Source: Diplolepis rosae (taxonomy: Eukaryota > Arthropoda > Insecta > Hymenoptera > Diplolepididae). Taken from it: a stretch of 64,000 nucleotides of DNA. The notes under the pieces were generated by a model. The model searched no databases, had not been told where the DNA came from, and saw nothing but the letters and a program-made list of their open reading frames with translations. Numbering within the stretch: the stretch's first letter is position 1; the number at the start of each line of letters is the position of its first letter. Shown piece by piece: positions 24,561 through 35,892 of this stretch. Made by a program: the position numbers and the translations under genes. Where the stretch lies: positions 1,922,001 through 1,986,000 of the forward strand of contig JAPYXD010000727.1 of NCBI GenBank assembly GCA_030998225.1. The letters run 5' to 3'.

Positions 24561-24891
24561 TTAACTTAATACTTTCTGCCGTCCAAACTAAAAGAACCGT
24601 TAACTGCATTTCCATTAAAACTGAAAAAAAGACTAAAAACTTTTATTATCAAAAACGTGGCATCTTATTAGATTCTGCTCAATTCTTAATCGCCACTTGG
24701 CAAATGTAGGGGCAGTTTAAACGTGAGTGAAAAAAAAATGCCCCTACATTTGCCAAATGGGGATTAAGAATTGAGCAGAATCTAATAAGATGCTACGTTT
24801 TTGATAATAAAAGTTTTTAGTCTTTTTTCAATTTCAATGGAAATGCAGTTAACGGTTCTTTTACTTTGGACGGCAGAAAGTATTGAGTTAA
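24561..24891. mobile_element. TTAA-flanked hairpin element
   Basis: The 331 bp unit begins TTAACTTAATACTTTCTGCC and ends with the complement of TTAACTCAATACTTTCTGCC. Arms of about 150 bp match almost perfectly and meet at a short loop near 24725. It is flanked by or begins with TTAA, so a piggyBac/Kolobok-type target site is likely. The outer 40 bp recur once more at about 26650-26690 in the orientation of the right arm, which may be the far end of a larger, older copy. Confidence 0.85.
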
Positions 24892-25919
24892 AAAGAACGT
24901 TAATGCCACTTAGCCTTTTTTTCCTAGGAACGGCGTCCAAAAACTGCCTTCAATACTTTGTACGAAAAAGGTCAACTGACATTCCGCTCTAACCTTCAAA
25001 TGCATTTTTTAGCTTTTTAAGTATGATTTCAGAATAAAATTCAGAAATTAAAGTACAGATACGTAGAAAATGTGTTTGAAATAATATGAAAATAGTAAAA
25101 GTTGACGAGTTTACGTGTAAAATTTTAATTTCTTTTACGTGTTACTGATTTCGATGTTCTTTCAAAATCTGTTTCTGTTTACAAAATTTCAGAAGTTTCA
25201 AGGAATATGATAAATTTAAGCATAGGCCTCCCAACATATTTGAATACATATCCTTATTAATGTTTACATCAGTTATATTTAAAAAATCAGTCAGTGTATT
25301 AAAATCTTGGTTGCTAAGTTAACAACCCGACATAAATTTTTTTATACTTTTATCAAGAAAAGTTGGTTAGAAACTTTGATTATTATTATTCAATTATTAT
25401 GAGGTTTTTATATCAGAGTTTATTATTGAATTATTTTTGAAGTATCATGACCGAGTTAAATCTATTTATCATCATTCTAGTTTGTCATGCTAAATTTAAT
25501 AAAACTCATGAAAAAATGTTGATAAAATTCAAATTTTCGAGTTTCTCAAAAACAAATGAATCTTCCCGAATATAGTCGATAATTAACGAATTCAAACGAA
25601 ATGAACTTAACCTTCTTTATCATAGGAAACGGACTTCCGACTCGAGTGTCTTCCTTTCCCTGGAAAACATTAACTGCATAAGGTTTTCAGTTTTTGTAAA
25701 CTGGTTCACGTCCCGAAGCACTTCCCACGAAAGAAAGCGTTAATGGATATCGACGATCTCCTAAATCTTTAACTGTGACGTATTCACAAGCGTTTCCAAA
25801 ATTTCTGTCAATTAACGCTTTTTTCTCAAATACGATTTTTGATTCAGTTGGTCTATTCGTTTTTTTCATTGCTGTAACAAAAAAAAACTAATGCGTTTTT
25901 TTTTAAATTTTAAGCACAG
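24892..25919. other. no gene seen; transposon debris likely
   Basis: The stretch at about 24925-24985 contains an imperfect repeat of the neighbouring element's terminal words (CAACTGACATT, ACGAAAAAGG). The rest is AT-rich. The 60-codon minus frame at 25687-25869 has no recognised motif. Confidence 0.4.
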
Positions 25920-26592
25920 TTAAGGTAGTTGATCCACGAAAATTAAACCTCAGGCAAAAATAGATAATTTTGCTTTCAAGAATATCAATATTATTATTGA
26001 AGGTCTATTTTGGAAAAGAAAAGATTAATTTCCATTAAAAAATTTGAAATACAGAACAATAATTTTATTAATAAATGTTATTTTTCCCCCAACTTATTTT
26101 CTTATCGCTTCTTATCACATTTTAAAAAATTATGCGATTCTAATAAATCACCGTTCATTTTTTTAGAAAAAAGATTCTCTACAAAATGACCTTTTCCTAT
26201 TTTTGAAATTGAATAAATTATTATCAAATTCAGCAATTTGTTTATAAAAATTTCGTTTTGGAAAATGTTTTTTTAATGGTTTCAGCCATTAGGAATTTAT
26301 TTTCAAAAATCAGAAACGGTGAAGTTGTGGGAAATCTTTTCTCTAAAAAAATGATTCATGATTTATTACGATCGCATAATTTTTTTAAATTTGGTAAGAA
26401 GCGATAAGAAAATAAGTTTGGGCAAAAATAAAATTTATTAATAAAATTATTTTTCTATATTTCAAATATTTTTCATGGAAACTAATCTTTACTCTTCCAA
26501 AATAGTCCTTCAATATTGATATTGCTATTCTTGAAAGCAAAATTATCTATTTTTGCCTGTGGTCTAATTTTCATGGATGAAAGCTACCGTAA
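25920..26592. mobile_element. 0.67 kb palindromic element with TTAAGGTAG ends
   Basis: The left end TTAAGGTAG and the right end, complemented TTACGGTAG, bound two long arms. The outer 90 bp (with CAGGCAAAAATAGATAATTT and CTTTCAAGAATA) match at about 90%. The inner parts match less well, through AAGCGATAAG-type words, to a centre near 26256. It has no coding capacity. A TTAA target site is suggested at the left; the right copy is altered. Confidence 0.75.
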
Positions 26593-26639
26593 ATGCAGAA
26601 TTCCTTGAAGATTCTAATGATATAAAAACTCATTTTCGT

Positions 26640-26692
26640 CAAAAATGTCAGTTAACGGTTCTTTTACGTTCGACGGTAGACTTTATCAATAC
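26640..26692. repeat. solo terminus related to the 24561-24891 element
   Basis: CAGTTAACGGTTCTTTTACG followed by a CGACGGTAGACTTTAT word matches the right arm of the hairpin element at about 24846-24890 at about 80%. It is either a solo end or the far terminus of a composite that also includes the 25920 palindrome. Confidence 0.55.
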
Positions 26693-27795
26693 AAAATTGG
26701 GTATTGTTTTTTATTGTTACATAAGCGTTTAAACTTGAATAATTTTCTTTAAAAATAAGTGCTGTTCTTTTCAATCACAGTATGCTCCGAAATGATATTT
26801 GACACGTGGTACGAACATCATTTCAAACTTTCTACTCTCTACAACACGTTTTCCTACCGAAGCGTATCGCGCCCGTATGTTCAGGCAATGTTTGCAGACC
26901 GGCTTAGGGCTAAGACCTGCGACGTAATAACATGCATGCACGTAGTCCGCCTGAAGTTTGTAACGAGCGTGAAGCAAGCAATCGTGTCTTGAACTGCGAC
27001 CTTAAACTCTAGTTCACAAACTTGCAATTGCAATGTAATACATATAAAAAATGTACGCGTTTCTCCCGCATAATCTTATTCTTACACAATAACTTTCATA
27101 AATTCCTTCCTTCTGTTTCAGAGTTAGGCTTTAAAAAAATCACGACTCTTTATAAAATTGCATGATTTTAAACCGGAAGGAAGACATTTATGTTCACTAC
27201 TGTATCGCAGCTTGATCTGGCTAACTTCAAGTTTTTTTCAATATTACATTTCTTGCCTTTAAAATCGAACTGGTGATATGAAAATCTATTATATAGAATA
27301 CAAAATTACATACATATTACAAAAATAAGCAAAAAAATTCTTTTCAAAGTAAATGCCAGAAAATAGTATTTTTAAAATAAATAACCCTGACTGTTACAAT
27401 AACTGTGAAAGTTTCAAATATTGATTGTTCGAAAGAATTTGTTCAGGGATAGAATACTACCAGAAAGCTGCGCAATACATGCAACTTAATGCATATTATC
27501 CAACCTATAACGCAAAGAATGTAAAGCAGAGACAAGGAGCTTGAAAACGCATACGCGCCGCTTCGATAAGCTGGGTAATGCACGTTTTCACTTGGAAAGG
27601 GTCGCATTCAACTTGCTACGATGACGAAGCCTTGTCGACGAAGTCGGGGGTCTTACATTATATTATATTCCTTCAAGGATGGAAAATTTAACCTAGATCA
27701 ATATTCACAAGCATGGAGAATAGACATAAGGAGACCAAAGATGTGTAACCGAAAAAGAGCCAATTTTACTCGTAAGCTAGTGTTGCAGTGTCAGG
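26693..27795. other. no gene seen; GC-richer patch at 26760-27010
   Basis: Frames are open on both strands at 26759-26992, which is typical of a GC-richer non-coding patch. No recognised protein. Another complex block lies at 27480-27640. Confidence 0.45.
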
Positions 27796-27847
27796 AAATG
27801 GCCGCCGTTGTTTTATAGACTTACAATATGCATGACGGCGGCCATTT
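27796..27847. repeat. GC-rich hairpin
   Basis: A perfect 13 bp stem, AAATGGCCGCCGT with its complement, encloses 26 nt. It stands out in AT-rich surroundings. It is too short for a typical miRNA precursor. It could be a minimal foldback element or a protein-binding palindrome. Confidence 0.6.
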
Positions 27848-28006
27848 TATGCTATTCCAAAACACAGGCGCCGCATTCAGGAAGATCTTGCATTTCAATG
27901 CATTATGAATTGCCGATAGAAAACTGCTCGTATCTCGTCAAGTCAATGTACACTACTTTGGTCTCCTTCTTGTGCACTGAAAGACTTCTCGTTAGAGTAA
28001 ATGATA

Positions 28007-28144
28007 CACTAAGAAAAAAAAAATCTATCGAATCTATAGCATTTCTGCTAAAAACGTGTATGTATATCATTGATTCAAATCAATATGCTATAGAATTTTT
28101 AGCATATTTATTGCTTTTTATAGCATATTTTTTAAAATTAATGG
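28007..28144. mobile_element. truncated CACTAAGAAAA MITE
   Basis: It begins TACACTAAGAAAAAAAAAAT. Across about 100 bp it matches the complete element at 47097-47280, including GATTCAAATCAATATGCTAT. Its right end is missing: similarity stops near 28144. Confidence 0.7.
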
Positions 28145-30799
28145 GAAAAGCCGAGTCTTTAAAGCATGTAGAAGACAAATTAGTATTTTAAATACTAAAT
28201 ATTAAGGATCTCTATTCAAAAAATTAAGGGTACGAAAAAATGATATTATGATTCCTAAGTTGTCTAAAATAATTCTAATGAGTCGAATAATGAATATTAT
28301 AACCTGGAAAGAATATTTGAGAAATTCATATTATGAATATGAAGTTACTAGAAACCTGGCGACGCGCAAGAAAAATCGAAACATTCATTCTTGGTTTTTC
28401 ATATAATTCATTTTAAAATGTCGTTCGAGTGCTTCCGTCGTTTACCAATTGGCTTCGTAGACTCGACCCAAGTCTGTCCAACTCAGTAGTAGCTTATAAC
28501 CAAGATTTCTTTCGGAATATGGCAAGCGAGGATAGTCGAGAGGCTTTAAGCGTTGGTAATGCGTTTAGTTATGTAGAAATAGGTAGGATAGAGGGTTAGA
28601 ATCCAAAAGCGGTTATGAAATTTTTAATTCAACCGTGCGATCACAAATGATGTATCATTGTCTAAATTAAATATATGAACATAAATGAGGTATTTTAATA
28701 ATATTTGTGTCCATGTTTCCACTGAACCCTCTTCTCAGCACCCAATCCCCTCTTCCTTTCATTTGTTTTGCACGCGTTAAAAAACTGTAGTAAAGTGAAT
28801 TTCAAATTTCTTAGGTTTTATAACAGTTAATAGAACATATATTATTCCATTTATTCAAACGAAAATATTATCTTTGTCGCTTGAAAACCACTATATTGCC
28901 TCATTTTGAAACAATATTATACTGAAATATAATTCATTTATATAATTTACTCTAACGAAAAGTCTCTCAGTTTGTCTATTCTCCATGTTTACAAAAATGA
29001 ATTATCATACTGAATGACAAAATCTAATAAATTAGACTTCATTTATATTTTTAGCATTCCTTGTCTCTTTTTAAAATTGCTCAAGTCTAATATCTGAAAT
29101 TCGCTTAGCTTTTTGAATAGATATAATGCTATTTTTGGTAAAGTTTTTTCATGCATGGTAGGCATTTTTAGTAAAACAAAATTAGACTTATGTCAACTTT
29201 AAGAGTTTTTTATGTTAAGGCAGATATATTAATAAGAATACTTTTGGAATGTTTTACTTGATTATATACTAGAATTTTTACAGACTTACTAGAATATCCT
29301 TAAGAAAAGTTTCTCAGAGATATCTATAGTTCATCTCAAGATTTCAACTGCTGAGGACAGAAAATAAAATAAAAACAGGATAATCCCCATTCCGTCTTAT
29401 ATATCATCTGCTTTAAGTAGAAAACGATATGATCTGTGTCCCACAAGATGCATTTATATTACAGCCTTAGGATATCCTTATTTTCACAGAATAGAAACGG
29501 GATCAGTAAAAATAACATGAAACTCCCATGGGAAACTCCTTTTTATTTACAAACACAACCATTAATGTCTACTTTTCTTTCCATAATCTTTATTTAATCC
29601 TCAATTGACATGCTTTAAAATCTTTCCTCTCATTTTTCTATAATTAACGCAGGCAAAAATAATTATCTCTGAAAAAACTATAGTTTATTTCTTTTAACTA
29701 TTTACTCAGATGAAACAGTACTTTTCTTTAGTGTTCATAGTGCTTTTTGATACTAGATTACTACTGAATCTATAGTAAATAAATCTTTATTTTTCAAATC
29801 CCTACAGAAAACTTACGCTCTGAGGAGTCTTAATAAAATCTCTATTTTTCCATAAAAATTCATTAAAAAATAAATTTATATTTTATTTTAGTTCTGCGAG
29901 TGACCTAGTAGCGTCACTTTTCACGAGATTTAGCTATACCATTCTATCATAGAATCTAAATTATTTTTTGTTTTGTATAGTATTGATCTAGGCCAGCACT
30001 GAGCTAGTATTATGCTGATCGTGTATTTTTACCTGGATATTGCAGAAAAACAATTTGAAAAGCAATCAAGTTGAAACTCATCACAATAAAACTTGTTTAT
30101 ACAGCTGAGGTTGAAATTTATTATTACTCACGCATGCGCTGATAGGAAGCACGCTCATATATATGGGTACTCAATTTTACATTCGAGTTACACCTTGAAG
30201 CTGCGATAAACCTTTGCGAATCTCTGAAGTTACTCAAGTTACGAGCTCATGCATATAGCATTTCGACTTCAGCACGCGACGTTACGAGATCTTCCAAGTG
30301 GATTTGCTGCTTGTACAACGTACATCCTTGTTCCCATCGAGCATGATCCCACCCCAAAAATCCTGAATGGACATTCAATCGCCTAAGTGCTTGCGAGCAG
30401 GAGATTGCGCAACCAGCAGTACTCATATACACTCCACAGACAGACAGACAACAAATAAACAGACTCAATTACATAACTAATGAATTGTGCATTGAGGCTT
30501 ACGTAATAATCATCTACGGGAGACTGGGATCTTGTAAATTGTCGGGTTGTGTTGGTGACGGTTCAGACCAAGCATGCATTTATGCAGTACCAACACAATA
30601 TGTAAGGAGCATCCCACCTTTCATTTTGCTTCTATAATATAAAAGATTCAACAAAGTGCTTGACAGACCCATACATTCATGCAATGATAGAATAAATGTT
30701 GTGCCTACTTTTCCAGCCTCATGCTCTATTTCCTGTGCCACTTCCGCTATCAAATCTGAGAAAGGAATACAACATTTAGGCTTTACTATTGTAGGATTA
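28145..30799. other. no gene seen
   Basis: Long AT-rich stretch, with more complex sequence at 28370-28610 and 30120-30560. The short minus-strand frame at 30247-30468 has no recognised motif. A CAGACAGACAGACA run lies near 30437. No RNA gene is seen. Confidence 0.5.
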
Positions 30800-31006
30800 C
30801 ACAGGCCCACAAAAAAAAATTGGAATGAACTTTACATGTGAGTATACTACCCCTATGGATTTTGAGCCGCTGAATCCGAACCCAGTCTCAGAATTTCCCC
30901 TGGACCCCCCAGTTTTCTCCTAGCCTAGGGGAAATGCGTGAAATCTTAGAAATTTCAGTATCTGTGAAAGCAATTTTGATCTACGCAATATTAAATAAAA
31001 CGATAA

Positions 31007-31971
31007 CACAGGTCTGCAAGGTTTTGTTGTTGAAAAGCTATAAGTCGTTTCCGAGGTACTTTTTGACGTAGAATCCGAATCCGAAATCAGAATCAGCCTA
31101 TCACGTCATGATTTTGAGATATTTGAGGTTATGTGCTCGAAAAATGAGATTTTTCGCTACTTTTGAGGTTATGTACAGGGCGCAAGAAATTTTTTTGGTT
31201 TTTTCCTCAAATGTTATCATTTATCACTACTCTTTCCCTTCAAAATAAGCTATTGCACAGTCATGAGTGATTTTTTTTTCACAAAGATACGGCCATATCA
31301 AGTTTTGACATTTATCCGAACAACCTTATGAGTATTCACATTGACTCTTTGGTGCATACCATTCTGCATTCGAAAATGTATCTTGAAATGTCAATCTTGC
31401 GACCTCATTTTCGTAATCAGCAACTCCGAAACCCCCGAGTAAGAGTTTTTAGAGAGCGAAATCGTTTAATTTCGTAAATTGTGATCCGCCATTTTAAATC
31501 CGCCATCTTAGAAATGGAAATGTCAATTTTCTGACTGTAAATTCTTATTCACAGATCATCAAAACCCGCAAGCACAAATTTTCAAGATAAATTTTCGAAT
31601 GCAAAATGGTATGCACCAAAGTGTCAATGTGAATGCTCATAAGGTTGTTCGGATAAATGTCAAAACTTGATATGGCCGTATCTTTGTAAAATGAAATCAC
31701 TTGTGACTGTGCAATAGCTTATTTTGAAGGGAAAAAGTAGTGCTAAATAATGAGATTTGGGGAAAAAACCAAAAAAATTTCTTGCACCCTGTACATAACT
31801 TCAAAAGTAGCAAAAACCCCCATTTTTCGAGCACATAACCTCAAATATCTCAAAATCCTGGCGTGATAGGCTGATTCTGATTTCGGATTCGGATTCTACG
31901 TCAAAAATTACCCCGGAAATGATCTTTCGTTTTCCAATAACAAATACAAACCCATTATTTGCAGACCTGTG
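31007..31971. mobile_element. nested 965 bp foldback element with exact TAA duplication
   Basis: It starts CACAGGTCTGCAA and ends TTGCAGACCTGTG, with TAA at 31004-31006 and again at 31972-31974. Removing it plus one TAA restores the uninterrupted arm of the host element, whose other arm still shows the intact junction at about 32314-32320. Its own arms (about 400 bp each) share long exact blocks such as CCGAATCCGAAATCAGAATC and close on a loop at about 31410-31570. The CACAGG terminus is shared with the host element. Confidence 0.88.
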
Positions 31972-32411
31972 TAATGTTTTCACGTATCTCGAGTCGCTTA
32001 GTTCGAATCTCACTGTAGAATTTCCCTAGAGTACCTCAGAATTCCACTAGCCTAGGGGAAAAGCAAAACTTGCGATTTCTGAAAGGTTCTATTTTTGCGC
32101 AAGAAAACTTATATATTTTCGTATTTTGAGTTCCAGAATTCATATCTGACGTGAAAAATGCTCCATAGTACTTCAGAATTGCAAAAATCGAAGTTTCATG
32201 CAAGCCTTTATCGTACGGGAAAGCCGTGTTCATTTCTGTCATCAGAATTCTGAGGTACTCTAGGGAAATTCTACAGTGAGATTCGAACTAAGCGACTCGA
32301 GATACGTGAAAACATTATCGTTTTATTTAATATTGCGTAGATCAAAATTGCTTTCACAGATACCGAAATTTCTAAGATTTCACGCATTTGCCCTAGGCTA
32401 GGGGAAAACTT

Positions 32412-32427
32412 GGGGGGGGGGGGGGGG
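32412..32427 (+). repeat. run of 16 G
   Basis: The matching position of the other arm (30905-30910) has only six C. The homopolymer has grown, or shrunk, in one arm only. It may form a G-quadruplex or be a sequencing/assembly artefact. Confidence 0.8.
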
Positions 32428-32794
32428 TCCAGGGGAAATTCTGAGACCGGATTCGGATTCAGCGGCTCAAAATCCATAGGGGTAGTATACTCACATATAA
32501 AGTTTAGTCCACTTTTTTTTGTGGCTCTGTGTAATTAATTGAGAACACGTAAAATTAGTTTAAAATATAGCTAATAGTTTATTGTCAGTTTGATTAAAAT
32601 AAAGTAAATGAGGTACACATTGTGTGAGTTCGGGGTACGGCGAAAGACTAGTAAGACTATCCTTGCCTATTCACACACACTCTCGTATTCGTCACGCCTA
32701 CAAAGATCACTTCTGCCGAAGCGTTTCATACGCCGGATCGCTACGGCTTCAGATACTAAACTATGTGCTATGAAAAGTCATGTTGGGTGACATT

Positions 32795-32916
32795 CAACAA
32801 TTGTGAATCTTTATTTATTTTTGTCAGACATTGTTGAAATAGACAGTAGAATGTCGAAAATAGACCATTTGTCTAACAAAAATAAATTGACATTTACAAT
32901 TATGAATTGTTGTTGG
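32795..32916. repeat. short inverted-repeat element
   Basis: CAACAATTGTGAATCTTTAT to TTTTTGTCAGACA on the left (32795-32830) pairs with TGTCTAACAAAAATAAATTG to GAATTGTTGTTGG on the right (32870-32916). The unit of about 120 bp looks like a small MITE. No target duplication is clear. Confidence 0.55.
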
Positions 32917-34190
32917 ACTCAATACACGCATCTCCATGAATTAAGGTTTTAGTCACAGTCAAAATTCGTTTAATTTGTGTCAAACGATTTCTTCAAAAAG
33001 AAAAAAAGAAAAAAATTCTCAAAAATACGCTTTTCTTTCTCATCTGACTGCGACTGACCCATTAATTCAAATCTATTAATTATTCCAGACTCTAATTTTG
33101 ACCTTGTTAGAAAATGTTAATTGAAGTAGCTATACAATAGCTAAACTTGAACTAAAATCCTTCTATTATTCAAAATATTATTTATAAAATTCGAACGCAC
33201 GTCTATTTTGATACACGAGCATATTGCAATATATACATAAAACAATTTGGCCAATATATTTATAAAAAGTAAGTGTGAATCTATTGTCATACCGCACGAG
33301 GTGGAGATTTGTGAGTCGTTTAATTAATCCTCTTTGAATTTGCCTTGCATCATTTCCTCAAAGGTAAAACGTGGGAATTTAGCATGTACGAACGATAACC
33401 CATTCTGATCACGAACCCTGTCTTGGAAGCAGTGGAAATCCGGGGAACGAGACACTAAGAGGGTACTATGAGAATGAAGTTTGGAAAGGGTGATCTACGA
33501 AAAGAGACAACTATAAGGGAACCACTACTTCGAAGCAAATTCGGGTGAAATTAGATATTGGTAGGCACGTTATTGTGAAACGAATCCGGTGAAAAGGATA
33601 TTGAAGATTGCCTCCATGGAGGTTTAGGATACTCGTGATCAGCGAACCGAAGACAGGACGAGCGCAAGGATGAGAGAGTCTAGGGATAGCGAGTGCTTTG
33701 CTCCGGAAAATGACCTGTCACTCCCGACACGTCCCTTCTTCCAAGACTCACGTCCTGACGTACCCAGCACGCTTCTTCCCTCTTTTTCATGCCTTTTTAT
33801 TTAAATTTTCACCATATTCGAACATTGACTGACTACAGCTTGCAGCCACGATCGACAGTAGCTCTACTAATACAAGACTGTAACAGCTGTTCTTTCACCT
33901 TCAAATTCATTAAAACACAAAGTGCTTTTTGATCATCATTCAACTAATGTATTATAGATATAATGGAACCGTGAATTATCGAATTATTAATCGCTCCAGT
34001 CTAAACTGTTCAAGCTGTTTGCGATAAATTCTAATGAAACTTACTTGGTTCAGAATCTTAAAATCTTCACTCAGGGGCGAGGTATAAAAATCAATGAAAT
34101 TAGTATACACATAAATTAAACAATTTATTAGCATTATTATAAATGAGTTTCAAAAATAAAATCACGAAAAATCAAAAAGTCCCGTGCAGA
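32917..34190. other. no gene seen; GC-richer block
   Basis: A complex, GC-richer block lies at about 33300-33790 without a long open frame or a clear splice pair. The remainder is AT-rich. Confidence 0.5.
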
Positions 34191-34195
34191 AATTT

Positions 34196-34346
34196 TGGTA
34201 GGGTGCCGATCCGGCCCCGATCGGGAAAAATGTGGCCCTGATAGGGTAATCTGTCTAGCGCCAGACCAGTAATGACACGCTCTACCCGATCGGGCCCAGA
34301 TCTGGGCCTGTAAAAAGGGGGCCCGATCTGACCCAGATATGGCCAC
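34196..34346. repeat. GC-rich island of nested palindromes
   Basis: In about 150 bp there are two copies of CCCGATCGGG (34216-34225 and 34285-34294), a perfect 16 bp palindrome GGCCCAGATCTGGGCC (34293-34308), and further GGGCCCGATCTG and CCCAGATATGGCC words. It is sharply bounded by AT-rich DNA. It is probably the body of a small transposable or satellite-like unit. No open frame is credible. Confidence 0.6.
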
Positions 34347-35892
34347 TTCTAATTTTGTATTTCTACAAATAGTACAATTTAAAAGGTTTTCGTATAATAA
34401 CAATAAATAGTTGGTTCAAAAAAATGTATTTCATAAATTCAGATTAGTTATGCAACAGTATAATCTTCAAACCCATCTTCGTAGTCTGTAGAACTATTCG
34501 ATTTTTATGAATCTAAAAGTAAATTACATTATTAATAATTTTATTTCTAAAAAATTCACTTTGGAAAATTGAATATACGATATAAAAAGTAATGAAACAC
34601 AATAACGTTCTACATTTAAAATTATAATTTTCTTTTCTTTACAAATTACCGTTAATAAAAAAATATTTCAAGTAATAATCTAGATCATTACCTGAATCTG
34701 AGTTTCTGGGAGAAATATATATTTAATAAATTGCGTACATTAAAAATAAAATAAACCGTCCAGAAAAGATAACCTACAATGTTAGGATTTATGTAAATAA
34801 TGAATTTAGTGAATTAATTTAGCTTGATCTGTAATGCGGATATAAGAAATCTCTCCAACGATTCTGTGCTTCCGAACTCGCCATGTACTTCTTGCTTTTG
34901 GCATTTTAATTTCAATATAGTCATTACAATATCACGACCACAACACAAAATTTGAAAATAATCTTGTCTATCATAATACGAAACAGAAAGGAAGAACTAA
35001 CCCGAGTTGAAATCTAAAAACAATTTTTCATCTTTTGCTGATGAAAGGCAGGTTCAAAGCAGAAGCAAACTCAATGTAATTTTCCCCCCTGAAAAACTTT
35101 TCAAACGTGGATAAATTGCCTTTTTCAGCATTGATAGGCTTAAACAAGACCCTAGTTTAAAACCTACTTTACTGTTGAACTGTGGCCTTTTGAATTATTT
35201 GGCTGGTGTTAATAAATAAATAAATAGTTTTTTATTTTTATTCAAATTTATTTGAGTTTTAGAAAATTCTAGTAATATATCTTTTAAAAACCTGCATTTA
35301 TAATAAGAAATTAGAATGACGCTTATTATAATCGTTGCATTTATCAATCGTGATAATAGAATTAGTATAAGTACGAGCCACATTTACGAATTTAATTGCA
35401 TTACCTAATCAAATAATAATAACAAGCAAAATCAAACTACATACATGAAAAAAATTATTTTTTATATTATTATTATTATACGATTATAACTATCTATAAT
35501 TTATATAAATTATATATATATATAATTTATTTATACAATAATATATATAAAATATATGTACTCAATTTATAGAAATTATATGATTGTGCATTATAAAGTA
35601 ATTTTATGTGAATACATATTATGTATTTATATTATTATTCAATATAATATATTTTATAGTTCGAGTAATCGTATTATTTATAAATTGGACTTTTAGCTTC
35701 ATAATTATTTGAATAACAATTCAATTATATACAAATAAAAACTAAGAATAATAGCAATGTGGGAGGTAAAGGTTGAAATCAGATCTAAAAGGTTATCAAT
35801 ATTTCAAACATAAGGTATAAATCAGGTTTCAGCTTTGAGAAGCAGCAAATAAGGAGTAATCCAAGATTTCGACTCGAAAATCGGTACCTTAT
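34347..35892. other. no gene seen; extreme AT tract at 35400-35700
   Basis: The 35400-35700 stretch is about 90% A+T with ATT and TATA runs that could melt easily or act as a scaffold-attachment region. The rest is AT-rich unique sequence. Confidence 0.5.

Larger units (their letters stand above)
30800..32531. mobile_element. outer foldback element carrying a nested foldback
   Basis: The left end reads CACAGGCCCACAAAAAAAA and the right end, complemented, CACAGAGCCACAAAAAAAA. The arms pair across 30800-31006 with 32320-32531, and then 31975-32050 with 32250-32319, once the insert at 31007-31971 is ignored. Without the insert the element is about 764 bp with a loop of about 200 bp. Flanking triplets are TTA and TAA. 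A CAC start with a 3 bp TWA-like duplication fits CACTA/EnSpm or PIF/Harbinger non-autonomous elements. Open frames inside mirror each other across the arms and are not genes. Confidence 0.85.

Noticed and set aside
31985..32005. GTTCGAATC resembling a tRNA B box
   Set aside because: No A box, acceptor stem or cloverleaf can be built, and it is part of a palindromic transposon arm.
31801..32477. Minus-strand frames inside the palindromes
   Set aside because: They lie entirely in foldback arms and are mirrored in the partner arm; they are by-products of the repeat.
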